NCBI GenBank assembly: GCA_031269245.1
Contig: JAISZL010000032.1
Coordinates: 20,153 to 84,152 of the forward strand
Length of the DNA stretch: 64,000 nt
Source: Synergistaceae bacterium
Lineage (GTDB): Bacteria; Synergistota; Synergistia; Synergistales; Synergistaceae
Reading direction: 5' to 3'
Numbering within the stretch: position 1 is the first letter of the stretch; each line of letters opens with the position of its first letter. The translations under genes were made by a program, and so were the position numbers. Positions 19,776 through 29,189 of the stretch are shown one piece after another. The notes below the pieces were generated by a model. It did not search any database. It was not told where the DNA came from and saw only the letters and a list, made by a program, of their open reading frames with translations.

Positions 19776-21208
19776 GCGGCGGCGGCAGACCCGCCTACTC
19801 CCCCGTCACCGAGGGGGTTTTGAGCGACCTCGCGGACATTCTGGGCACATACGGCGTCTCCGCCGACCGGGAAAAGCGCGCTGCGTACTCGCTCGACGAG
19901 ACGCTGCCTCGCTTCGAGGGCGAGTACAGGGCCGACGCGGTCTGTTTCCCGGAGAGCGCGGAGCAGGTCTCGCGCGTCATGAAATACGCCAACGACAACA
20001 GAATCCCCGTCACCCCGCGCGGCGCCGGGACGGGCCTGTCGGGCGGGGCAATACCCCTGTACGGCGGGATAGTGCTCTCAATGGAGCGCATGAATGGCAT
20101 TCTCGAGATAGACGCGGCAAACAGGACGCTCACCGCCGAGCCCGGCGTCGTGACCTCCGAGATAACGAAGCTCGCCCGCGAAAGGGGGCTGCTCTACGCG
20201 GGCGACCCGTGCAGCGGCGACATATCTTTCATAGGGGGTAACGTGGCGGAGAACGCGGGGGGCAACAAGGTCATCAAGTACGGGGCCACCGGCGCGCACG
20301 TCCTGGGCCTGGAGGTGGTGCTGCCCGACGGCAGGATGGTCGAGCTCGGCGGCAAGAGGCGCAAGGACGTGACGGGCTATGATTTGATACACCTCATAGT
20401 CGGCTCCGAGGGCACACTAGCCGTCGTCACCAAGGTAACGCTCAACCTGCTGCCGCTCCCAAAGCGCGTCACGGACCTGCTCGTCCCGATGCCGACGATC
20501 GAGTCCGCGATGAACCTCGTGTCGCTCATCACGACGCGGGGCGGCGTCATACCGGCGTCGATCGAGTTCATGGACAGAAGGTCGATTCAAAATGTCGAGG
20601 AGTACACGGGCATGTGTATCCCTCACAGCGACGCCGGCACCCAGCTGATCATCCAGCTTGACGGAATGGATCGCGGGCAGCTGTGGAACGACGTGGAGCG
20701 TGTGGGCGACATCTGCGCGGGTGGGGGCGCGCTCGAGGTATTCGTCGCGGAGGACAGGAACGCCCGCGACAGGGTGTGGAGAATACGGCGCCTCGTCGCC
20801 GAGGAGGAGTGGACGGGCTCCATGCCGTTGCTCTCCAAGGAGGACATAGTCGTCCCGATGGGCGGGATAAGCGCGTTTTTCGAACTGCTGCCGGCGATCT
20901 CGCAAAAACATCAAGCGACATACAACGCCTATGGGCACATAGGAGACGGCAACATACACATCACCCTCTTCCCCGAGTCCGCGGACGCCGTAGAGGAGGA
21001 CACCGCCAAGTCCGCCGACTCGCTGCGGCGGGACCTCTACGCCGCGGTCAGAGAGCTGGGCGGGACCCTCTCGGGCGAACACGGGGTGGGTTTGAAGAAG
21101 AAGTACACGGATATCTTCCTCAGCCGCGCGCACATCGATCTGATCAAGAGCGTCAAAGCGGCATTTGACCCCAATGACATCCTGAACCCGGGGAAGATAG
21201 TCATGTAG
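19772..21208 (+). CDS. FAD-binding 2-hydroxyacid oxidase/dehydrogenase (GlcD / D-lactate dehydrogenase family)
   Basis: PRGAGTGLSGGAIP, GNVAENAGGNKVIKYGAT, GHIGDGNIHITLFP, GEHGVGLKKK; ATGA overlap with etfA. Confidence 0.93.
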   Translation: MSGGGRPAYSPVTEGVLSDLADILGTYGVSADREKRAAYSLDETLPRFEGEYRADAVCFPESAEQVSRVMKYANDNRIPVTPRGAGTGLSGGAIPLYGGIVLSMERMNGILEIDAANRTLTAEPGVVTSEITKLARERGLLYAGDPCSGDISFIGGNVAENAGGNKVIKYGATGAHVLGLEVVLPDGRMVELGGKRRKDVTGYDLIHLIVGSEGTLAVVTKVTLNLLPLPKRVTDLLVPMPTIESAMNLVSLITTRGGVIPASIEFMDRRSIQNVEEYTGMCIPHSDAGTQLIIQLDGMDRGQLWNDVERVGDICAGGGALEVFVAEDRNARDRVWRIRRLVAEEEWTGSMPLLSKEDIVVPMGGISAFFELLPAISQKHQATYNAYGHIGDGNIHITLFPESADAVEEDTAKSADSLRRDLYAAVRELGGTLSGEHGVGLKKKYTDIFLSRAHIDLIKSVKAAFDPNDILNPGKIVM

Positions 21209-21309
21209 CGGAACACCGGCGACGAATGCTCAAAAACGAGCTTCTATCGCCATAAAGCGCCAGTTGGACTTGAATATTTACCCCAGGCATTTGATTTCAA
21301 ATTGGTATG
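21206..21309 (+). repeat. ~104-bp inverted-repeat-ended element, copy D
   Basis: Right end CAGGCATTTGATTTCAAATTGGTATG matches copy B; left end poorly conserved. Confidence 0.55.
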
Positions 21310-21348
21310 CGAGTACGGCGATGAATCGATCGGGTTTCAGGATCGAGA

Positions 21349-21660
21349 CTATAATTTCCTTGGACAGCTGTCACAAAAAACGATCTCACTTTTATCCGAG
21401 TCGCACGCGCGCTTCTTTTTTTCGCGCGAGAACGCCTGGCAGAGATATTTCACGTCGGCGTCATCGTCAAGGAAACCGGCCTCCACCAGCCCATCCAATA
21501 TGCTCTGAAAGCTGTAGCCCCTCAAGCGGAGCTTGCAAATGTCATCAAAACCCATCTTCACGACGTATGAGTAAGAGTGCCGGCCCTTTCTCCTGGGCGG
21601 CTTCGTCGCGAGAGACTCCAAGACGCTATGCAGGGAATCCGCTACGCTGCCCATCTTCAT
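21349..21660 (-). CDS. Hypothetical protein (103 aa), possible HTH-like
   Basis: RBS GGAGGTGGA before ATGAAGATG; lies in an AT-rich island; contains ICKLRLRGYSFQSILDGLVEAGFL. Confidence 0.55.
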   Translation of the reverse strand: MKMGSVADSLHSVLESLATKPPRRKGRHSYSYVVKMGFDDICKLRLRGYSFQSILDGLVEAGFLDDDADVKYLCQAFSREKKKRACDSDKSEIVFCDSCPRKL

Positions 21661-22242
21661 GAACTCCACCTCCGCATAAATTAATGAACTCTTATAGGCC
21701 AGAAGCGTTACTGATTTTTCGTGTAACATTATAATGGCTTAAAGCATTATGCGCAAACGGTTTTTTTCGTTTTTTTTAGCTTATATTCATCATATTAACA
21801 GAAGTATTTTAAGAAATATTCATTAAAATATCTTACTAATAAATAGCTAAAATTATTATAAAGAATATGAATTTAATATGCTTTTAGTTTTCATCTTTTA
21901 AAAAATCTATACATATATTCAAGGTATTCTCAGGGTTTTACTACAATATTTTGATACTAAACAGCTATAGAAGATATAGTTGCCTGATATTACTGTAAAA
22001 AACTGTAAAGTGCCTATAGAGTGAGCTCCTAGGCTAAATCATGAGCCTGGGAGAACATTGCATAAAACCTATTAGCCTAATCTAATATAGTTCTGAAGTC
22101 GCATCAAACAAGATAAAGAAAGCCCTACGATAATATTGCTTCAATATAAAACATACTCTGCATTAAATTAAGTATATTCACAAACAATTAATGCAATTCA
22201 TGGGCGATTTGAAATTTGATAGAAAGGCGTATGAATACAGTC

Positions 22243-23223
22243 TTACCGCGCGTCGTCCGCGGCGGAGGCGCGCGTCAGGCGATTGCGTATCGCCTCGCCC
22301 AGGCCCGCGGCGCCGGGCAGGTCCGCTATGATGAGCTCAGCTCCGCACGTCTCGAGCTCGCGCATGACGGCGAACAGGTTTCGCCCGTACTCGTCCAGCG
22401 AGTCGAACCTCACGCTGCGGACCGAGCCGTCGGGCGGAATCCGCAAGCCCATGTAGCACCACTTGACGCCCCCCTCCGCGCGAAACACATCCGTGCCGTC
22501 CCCGTCCCACAGAAAGAGGGGTATCGACGGGGCGTAATGCCTGTGCCTCGTGCCGGGCGATCTGTGTTTTATCTCCCGCTCGCCGCTCTCCTCCACGTCG
22601 ACTATCTGTTCTAACATCTCGCGGGTCACGCCGCCAGGACGAAGGATCGTCACGGTGCCCTCAGTCGCGTCTATCACAGTCGACTCGATGCCTATGGCAG
22701 CGTGTCCGCCGTCGATTATCATGTCAACCGAGTCCCCGATGTCGTCACATACCGCCTGGGCGGTCGTAGGGCTGGGGCGCCCGCTCTTGTTGGCGGAGGG
22801 AGCCGCTATGGGGACGCCCGCCTCGCGTATCAGCTCCAGTGCCGTCCAGTTCATCGGCGCGCGCATGGCGACGGTGTCGAGGTTCGCCCTCGTGACGGCG
22901 GGCACGGCGCCGAGGGAGTACAGGACGATCGTCAGCGGCCCTGGCCAGAAGTGACGCATCAGCAGCTCCGCCGCGCTGTTTATCTCCGCGTAGCGGGCGG
23001 CCTCCCTCATACCGGGCACGTGCAGGATCAGAGGGTTGTCGGAGGGGCGCCCCTTGGCGCGGTAAATTTTTTCGACCGCCTCCGGGTCGAGCGCGTTCGC
23101 CCCGAGCCCGTAGACCGTCTCCGTCGGGAACGACACCAGGCCCCCGCTCCTCAATATCCCCGCCGCGCGCGCTATCACCTCGCGAGTCGGGAGGGAAATT
23201 TTTTCAGCGTAATTTCTGGACAT
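22243..23223 (-). CDS. tsaC: L-threonylcarbamoyladenylate synthase (Sua5/TsaC family)
   Basis: GGLVSFPTETVYGLGANALDPEAVEKIYRAKGRPSDNPLILHV; C-terminal Sua5 extension; RHRHYAP. Confidence 0.95.
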   Translation of the reverse strand: MSRNYAEKISLPTREVIARAAGILRSGGLVSFPTETVYGLGANALDPEAVEKIYRAKGRPSDNPLILHVPGMREAARYAEINSAAELLMRHFWPGPLTIVLYSLGAVPAVTRANLDTVAMRAPMNWTALELIREAGVPIAAPSANKSGRPSPTTAQAVCDDIGDSVDMIIDGGHAAIGIESTVIDATEGTVTILRPGGVTREMLEQIVDVEESGEREIKHRSPGTRHRHYAPSIPLFLWDGDGTDVFRAEGGVKWCYMGLRIPPDGSVRSVRFDSLDEYGRNLFAVMRELETCGAELIIADLPGAAGLGEAIRNRLTRASAADDAR

Positions 23224-23229
23224 GGACAA

Positions 23230-24360
23230 TCACTCCCGCGCGGCTCCAACGCCGAGCGAGCCCAGGACGCCATCCCTGAACTCGGGGTACGAGCCGTCTA
23301 TTATCGCCCTCCGCGCGTCCTTCATCAGGTTCACGAGGAAGTGCAAATTATGCCAGCTGCACAGGCGCGCCGAAAGTATCTCGCCGGCCCTGTAGAGGTG
23401 TCTCACGTAAGCCCTCGTGAAGTTGCGGCACACGTAACAGCCGCAGTTCTCGTCAATGGGGGAAAAATCCCTCTCGTAGGCGGCGTTTTTTATGTTTATC
23501 CTGCCCCGTCGAGTGAGGAGGCTGCCGTTGCGCCCGTTGCGGGTCGGCAGTACGCAGTCGAACATGTCCATCCCCCGCGCCACGCCCTCGACCAGGTTCT
23601 CCGGCATACCCACCCCCATGAGGTACCTCGGCTTGGAGACGGGCAGCTCGTCCCTCAGCGTGTCGAGCGCCGCGTACATCTCATCGTGCGTCTCGCCCAC
23701 CGACAGGCCGCCTATCGCGTAACCGTCGAACCCGATCTCGACCAGGCGGCGCGCGCAGAGCCTCCTATGATCGCCGAAGAGCGCTCCCTGCACGATGCCG
23801 AACAGCGCCTGCCCCCGCACGCCGCGCGACGAAAAGTAATCCCTGCACCTGCGCGCCCACTTGAGGGTTCGTGCCACCGCCGACCGGGAGGCCTCCTCGG
23901 TCGCCGGCAGTTTGACGCACTCGTCGAAGCACATCGCTATGTCGCTCCCGAGGGACCTCTGGACGCCCATCGACAGCTCCGGCGTCATGAAGTGCCTGCT
24001 GCCGTCTATGTGCGACCGGAACTCCACGCCGTCGTCGGAGATGCTCCTGAGCGACGCCAAGGAGAAGACCTGAAACCCGCCGCTGTCAGTGAGTATCGGC
24101 CCGTTCCAACCCATGAACCTATGAAGGCCGCCAGCCTCCTCTATAAGATCCGCCCCCGGCCTCAAGTACAGATGATAGGTGTTGCCCAATATCACCCGCG
24201 CGCCCAGTCCCTCCAACTCCGGCGGCGACATCGCCTTCACCGTCGCCTGAGTGCCAACCGGCATGAATAGAGGTGTCTCGAACACGCCGTGAGGGGTCGC
24301 GAACTCCCCCGCGCGAGCACCGCTCTTGGGGCACTCCGCGATTACCTTGAACTCGAACAT
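23230..24360 (-). CDS. tgt: tRNA-guanine transglycosylase
   Basis: MSPPELEGLGARVILGNTYHLYLRPG, TDSGGFQVFSL, CVCR-type zinc motif region CGCYVCRNFTRAYVRHLY. Confidence 0.96.
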   Translation of the reverse strand: MFEFKVIAECPKSGARAGEFATPHGVFETPLFMPVGTQATVKAMSPPELEGLGARVILGNTYHLYLRPGADLIEEAGGLHRFMGWNGPILTDSGGFQVFSLASLRSISDDGVEFRSHIDGSRHFMTPELSMGVQRSLGSDIAMCFDECVKLPATEEASRSAVARTLKWARRCRDYFSSRGVRGQALFGIVQGALFGDHRRLCARRLVEIGFDGYAIGGLSVGETHDEMYAALDTLRDELPVSKPRYLMGVGMPENLVEGVARGMDMFDCVLPTRNGRNGSLLTRRGRINIKNAAYERDFSPIDENCGCYVCRNFTRAYVRHLYRAGEILSARLCSWHNLHFLVNLMKDARRAIIDGSYPEFRDGVLGSLGVGAARE

Positions 24361-24476
24361 CCTCAGCCCACCCGCAAAAATACGTGAATATCCGACTGAC
24401 GGCGCTCCCATGACCTGCGGCGCGCCCGAGCCGTTCGGACAATTATACCAATGATATGCGCGCGAAAGCTGGTAAA

Positions 24477-25250
24477 ATGAGCGGCATGGAGAAAATTTTC
24501 GAGGCGGACGATGCTCGCGTGAGGGCGAGCGGACGCTATCCCAACGATATTTTGTTCGGAGCCCTGAAGATGTTCCAGCCGGCGGACGGCGCGGGGCCGA
24601 GGGTGAACATGGACACCGTCCTGTTAGCGCACTACGCGAGAATAAAACCACGCTCGCGCGTCGTGGAGATGGGCTGCGCGCACGGCGCCGTCAGCATCAT
24701 ATTGTCCAGGCGGACGCCGTCAGCGCGCATCGACGCGTTCGACATCAACCGCGAGCTCATAGACATGGCCCGCGAGAACGCGCGCTTGAACTCCGCGGGA
24801 GGCGTTTCGTTCTTCGTCTCCGACCTTCGCGGGCACAGGGAGAACTTTCGGCCAGAGTCCTACGACGCCGTAGTGATGAATCCCCCCTACGACGAGCCGG
24901 GGCGCTGCCGCCCGAGCTCCGACGCGGCGATGGCCTCCGCCATGCACGGCGGCGCCTGCACGCTCTCCGAGGTGGTGCGGTGCGCGAAGTATCTGCTGCG
25001 CAACAGGGGAAAATTTTTCCTCGTCATGAGGGCCAAGAGGATTGCGGAGCTGTTCAGCCTGCTGCATGAGCACAACGTGAGGCCCAAGAGGTTTCGCATG
25101 GTCCATCCGAAGCCCGGCCGAGACGCGTCCGTCGCGCTGGTGGAGGCGGCACGGGCCTCTGGCGACGGGGTGATGGCGGAGCCGCCGCTCTTCGTATACG
25201 GACCGGACGGCGAGTACACCGAACAGCTGCTCGCGGCGTACAGGATTTAA
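24477..25250 (+). CDS. SAM-dependent tRNA methyltransferase (TrmN6-like)
   Basis: VVEMGCAHGAVSIIL SAM motif and VVMNPPY catalytic motif. Confidence 0.85.
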   Translation: MSGMEKIFEADDARVRASGRYPNDILFGALKMFQPADGAGPRVNMDTVLLAHYARIKPRSRVVEMGCAHGAVSIILSRRTPSARIDAFDINRELIDMARENARLNSAGGVSFFVSDLRGHRENFRPESYDAVVMNPPYDEPGRCRPSSDAAMASAMHGGACTLSEVVRCAKYLLRNRGKFFLVMRAKRIAELFSLLHEHNVRPKRFRMVHPKPGRDASVALVEAARASGDGVMAEPPLFVYGPDGEYTEQLLAAYRI

Positions 25251-25268
25251 CGGGGCCGGCCCGGTAAG

Positions 25269-26108
25269 ATGCCGCTCTTCGTGGTCCCGACACCCATCGG
25301 AAACATGGACGACATGACGCCGCGAGGTATAGAGGCGTTGCGGCGCGCCGACGTCATCGCCTGCGAGGACACCAGACGAACGGTCAAACTGCTGAACCGC
25401 CACGGCGTGAAGCGCCCGATGGTCTCCTACCACAGGCACAACGAGAGGGCGCGGGCGGAGGAGCTGATCGGGCGCCTCAGGAACGGAGAGAACATCGCCC
25501 TCGTCTCGGACGCCGGAACGCCGGGAATATCGGATCCAGGCTGGATTCTGATAGCCGAAGCCATAGCGGAGGGGCTGCCTGTGGACGCTCTGCCGGGCGC
25601 AAACGCACTCCTGCCGGCGCTCCTATTGTCCGGCATATCGCCCCAGCCGTTCCTCTTCAACGGTTTCCTCGAAGGACGGGACTCCGAGAGGGCGTCCCGC
25701 ATTGCCGAGCTGGCCGGCGTCAGGGCGACGTTGGTGTTCTACGTCGCGCCCCATGACCTGGAGCGCGAGCTGGCGCTCTTGGCCAGTGTCCTGGGGGACA
25801 GGCGGGCCGCCGTCGTCCGGGAGATAAGCAAGGTCCATCAGGAGGCGATCCGGGGGACGCTCGTCGAGCTGACCCGTGCCGCCTCGGGGGATGGGATGAG
25901 AGGCGAGATGGCGCTCGTCGTCGAGGGCGCGCGGGAGAGCGCGGAGGCTGAGGCGGAGGACGAGGACCGCGAGTGGAAGAGGCTGGCGCTTCACATGAAA
26001 GATGCCGGAATCTTCGACAAAACGATTGTCAATGTCCTGATTGCGAGTTATGGTATACCTCGCAATAAAGCCAAGACTTTTTTATTAACAGGGGGCAACC
26101 AACGGTGA
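25269..26108 (+). CDS. rsmI: 16S rRNA (cytidine1402-2'-O)-methyltransferase
   Basis: LFVVPTPIGNMDDMTPRGIEALRRADVIACEDTRRTVKLL; SDAGTPGISDPG. Confidence 0.95.
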   Translation: MPLFVVPTPIGNMDDMTPRGIEALRRADVIACEDTRRTVKLLNRHGVKRPMVSYHRHNERARAEELIGRLRNGENIALVSDAGTPGISDPGWILIAEAIAEGLPVDALPGANALLPALLLSGISPQPFLFNGFLEGRDSERASRIAELAGVRATLVFYVAPHDLERELALLASVLGDRRAAVVREISKVHQEAIRGTLVELTRAASGDGMRGEMALVVEGARESAEAEAEDEDREWKRLALHMKDAGIFDKTIVNVLIASYGIPRNKAKTFLLTGGNQR

Positions 26109-28090
26109 GCGACGACAAGAACAATTCTGGGTTCTACATAACCACGCCTATCTACTACGTCAACGATGTGCCGCACATAGGGCACGCTTACACGACGATA
26201 GCCTGCGATGCTCTGGCGAGGTGGCATCGAATGCGGGGTGACCTCACGCGCTTCCTGACGGGAACGGACGAACACGGACAGAAGATAGAGGCCGCGGCGG
26301 AGCATCGCGGGACGACGCCCATAGAGCTGTGCGACGAGGTCGTCCAGAACTTCAAGCGGCTGTGGGGCGCGCTCGGCATATCGAACGACGACTTCATACG
26401 CACCACTGAGGAGCGGCACGTCAGGGTGGCACGGCAGCTCTTCAAAACTCTCATGGAGAGCGGGAACATATACAAGGGCCTCTACGAAGGGTGGTACTGC
26501 ATCCCGTGCGAGACCTACGTCCCGGAGGCCCAGGTCAGCGACGACGGCCTCTGTCCCGACTGCGGGAGGCCGCTCTCGCGGATGTCGGAGGAGAGCTATT
26601 TCTTCCGGCTCTCGAAGTACCAGGACGCGCTGGCCAGACACTATGAGGAACACCCCGACGCGATCATGCCGCGCGCCCGCTACAACGAGGTGATGAGCTT
26701 TATCAAGGGGGGGCTGCAGGACCTCTCGGTGTCGCGCACGACGCTCAAGTGGGGTATCCCGGTGCCGGGCGACGAGAACCACGTCGTCTACGTCTGGCTG
26801 GACGCGCTGATAAACTACATATCCGCGCTGAATTACCCAGTTGCCGGCGAGAAATGGGAGACGTACTGGCCGCACGTCCGCCACATCGTGGGCAAGGACA
26901 TAATACGCTTCCATGCCGTGATCTGGCCCGCCATACTGATGGCGACGGGACTCAACCCGCCCGTCCGCGTCTTCGCCCACGGCTGGTGGACGGTGGACGG
27001 CGATAAGATGTCGAAGTCGAAGGGGAACGTCGTCGACCCGTTCGAGATGGCGGACGTATACGGCGCGGACGCGTTTCGCTACTTCCTGCTGCGCGAGGTG
27101 CCGTTCGGCCTCGACGGCGATTTCTCGGAGAGCGCCATGGTGAACCGCATAAACTCCGACCTCGCGAACGACCTCGGAAACCTCCTCAATAGGACGCTCC
27201 AGATGATAGAGAAGTACAGGGGCGGCAAGCTGCCCCCAGCCTCGGTCTTCGACCGCGCGAAGGACATCGACATAGCGCTGGGGGACTTATCGGCACGCAC
27301 GCTCGCGGAGATGGACTCGCGAATGGAGGACTTCTCGCTAGACGGCGCGCTGAAGACGCTCTGGGCCCTGGTGGGCGCGGGAAACAAATACATAGACGAG
27401 ACGTCTCCCTGGAAGCTGGGCAGAGAGGACCCGGACGATAGGCTCGACATAGTCCTCCGCACCCTCTGGGAGACGCTCAACATATCCGCCATGCTGATAT
27501 ACCCGTTCATGCCGGGGACGTCCGCGCACATCCAGGAGCAACTGGGGGCGCCGCTCGACATGAGCGCCGAGCTGCTCTCGAATTGGTCGTGGGGCGGCCG
27601 CGGCGGGGACGTGTTCGTGAAGAAGGGACGCGTACTGTTCCCGCGCATCGACGTGACGAAGTGGAAGGAGGAAAAATCCGCCCGCGACGCGGCCAAAACC
27701 GCCGTCATGGAGACCCTGGAGGTGGCGCCGGCGGCCGAGGAGAGCGGGCGCTTCGAGCAGATCGAGATCGCGGACTTCAAGAAGCTCGAGATCAGGGTGG
27801 GGCTGATAGAGAGCGCCGAGGTGGTCGAAAAGGCGCGGAAGCTCTACAAGCTGGGCGTCGACCTCGGGTCGGAGAAGCGGGTCATCGTGTCGAGCATCAG
27901 GGATTTCTTCACGCGGGAGGAACTGGTGGGCAAGAGGATACTGGTCCTCTGCAACCTCAAGCCGGTGAAGTTCCGCGGCATCGAGAGCGACGGGATGCTG
28001 CTGGCGGCCGAGGCCGACGACGGGGGACGGGAGATCATATCGCTGGCCACGGTGGACGACGGATTTCCCATAGGATCGCTGATACATTGA
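26105..28090 (+). CDS. metG: Methionyl-tRNA synthetase with C-terminal tRNA-binding domain
   Basis: TPIYYVNDVPHIGHAYT, KMSKSKGNVVDP, C-terminal EIRVGLIESAE...LRPV-type EMAP domain. Confidence 0.97.
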   Translation: MSDDKNNSGFYITTPIYYVNDVPHIGHAYTTIACDALARWHRMRGDLTRFLTGTDEHGQKIEAAAEHRGTTPIELCDEVVQNFKRLWGALGISNDDFIRTTEERHVRVARQLFKTLMESGNIYKGLYEGWYCIPCETYVPEAQVSDDGLCPDCGRPLSRMSEESYFFRLSKYQDALARHYEEHPDAIMPRARYNEVMSFIKGGLQDLSVSRTTLKWGIPVPGDENHVVYVWLDALINYISALNYPVAGEKWETYWPHVRHIVGKDIIRFHAVIWPAILMATGLNPPVRVFAHGWWTVDGDKMSKSKGNVVDPFEMADVYGADAFRYFLLREVPFGLDGDFSESAMVNRINSDLANDLGNLLNRTLQMIEKYRGGKLPPASVFDRAKDIDIALGDLSARTLAEMDSRMEDFSLDGALKTLWALVGAGNKYIDETSPWKLGREDPDDRLDIVLRTLWETLNISAMLIYPFMPGTSAHIQEQLGAPLDMSAELLSNWSWGGRGGDVFVKKGRVLFPRIDVTKWKEEKSARDAAKTAVMETLEVAPAAEESGRFEQIEIADFKKLEIRVGLIESAEVVEKARKLYKLGVDLGSEKRVIVSSIRDFFTREELVGKRILVLCNLKPVKFRGIESDGMLLAAEADDGGREIISLATVDDGFPIGSLIH

Positions 28091-28186
28091 TACTGATTCG
28101 CGATCAATAGGCTGTTTTTGATGTCGCTATAGCGATCCTCCAAACCGGTTTTAACGCTCCACCCTTTAGGATTTCAAATTGGTATG
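28089..28186 (+). repeat. ~104-bp inverted-repeat-ended element, copy A
   Basis: GATACTGATTCGCGATCAATAGGCTGTTTTTGATG...CCAAACCGGTTTTAACGCTCCACCCTTTAGG ATTTCAAATTGGTATG; very close to reverse complement of 37884-37987. Confidence 0.88.
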
Positions 28187-28261
28187 GGGGAAACACCGGA
28201 TGTCCTTTCAGGCTCTTAAATATAAATAAATCAGCGTTTTCTTAAAGAGGTGAGGCTTTAC

Positions 28262-29092
28262 ATGGAGGACCGCTTGAAACTTTTCGATTCGCACTGTCAC
28301 CTCGACATGGAGGCGTTTCATGACGACCGCGACGAGGTCATCTCGCGGGCCAGTGAGGCTGGGGTGGTACGGCTACTCCTGGCGGCCTGCGACGAGGCGT
28401 CGAGTATCGAGGTCCTGCGTATGGCGAGGAACTCGGACGAGCGCGTCGAGATATGGGCCTCGTCCGGGGTTCACCCGCACGAGGCCAGCAGTGTAAAACA
28501 GGGGTTGCCGCCGTCCCTGGAGGCACTGGCATCGAACGACGAGACGGCCGCGATCGGCGAGATCGGCCTGGATTACTACTATGACAACTCCCCGCGCGAG
28601 ATCCAGAGGGCGGCGTTCGAGCTGCAACTGGAGTGGGCCGCCAGGGCGGACAAGCCCGTGCTGGTGCACCTGCGCAACGCTCCGCTCCGGGAATCGGGCG
28701 ATGCCTACGGCGAGGCCATGTCGATGATAAAAAATCACCCCGCGCTGGAGCGCGGGGGCGTGATCCATTGCTTCTCGGGAGACGTGGGCGACGCCAGGAC
28801 CGCGCTAGACATCGGGTTCTACATATCCTTCGCCGGGCCGGTCACGTACCCGAAGGCGGCAGATCTGCGCTCCGCCGCGGCATTCGTCCCCCTAGACCGC
28901 ATACTCTGCGAGACGGACTCGCCCTACCTCGCGCCGCTGAGCAGGAGGGGCAGACGCAACGAGCCCGCGCTCATCAGGGAGACCTATATGAAAATAGCGG
29001 AGCTGAGGGGCATATCGCTCGAATCGCTGGCCAAAGAGGTCTGGCGGAACGGAGAGCGCCTTTTTCATACCAATTTGCAATCAAGAGCCTAA
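28262..29092 (+). CDS. tatD: TatD family hydrolase
   Basis: LFDSHCHLDMEAF, GEIGLDYYYD, HCFSG, CETDSPYLAP. Confidence 0.93.
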   Translation: MEDRLKLFDSHCHLDMEAFHDDRDEVISRASEAGVVRLLLAACDEASSIEVLRMARNSDERVEIWASSGVHPHEASSVKQGLPPSLEALASNDETAAIGEIGLDYYYDNSPREIQRAAFELQLEWAARADKPVLVHLRNAPLRESGDAYGEAMSMIKNHPALERGGVIHCFSGDVGDARTALDIGFYISFAGPVTYPKAADLRSAAAFVPLDRILCETDSPYLAPLSRRGRRNEPALIRETYMKIAELRGISLESLAKEVWRNGERLFHTNLQSRA

Positions 29093-29169
29093 AGTTAAAA
29101 GATTTTAATGACAGTGTTTATACGCCTCTAGACGCATCATTAACGCCCTATTGAAATCGAATTGGCATC
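29066..29169 (-). repeat. ~104-bp inverted-repeat-ended element, copy C
   Basis: CATACCAATTTGCAATCAAGAGCC...AATCGAATTGGCATC; same length and ends as copy B. Confidence 0.8.
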
Positions 29170-29189
29170 AAGCCCGTGCGGCGTCCCGG

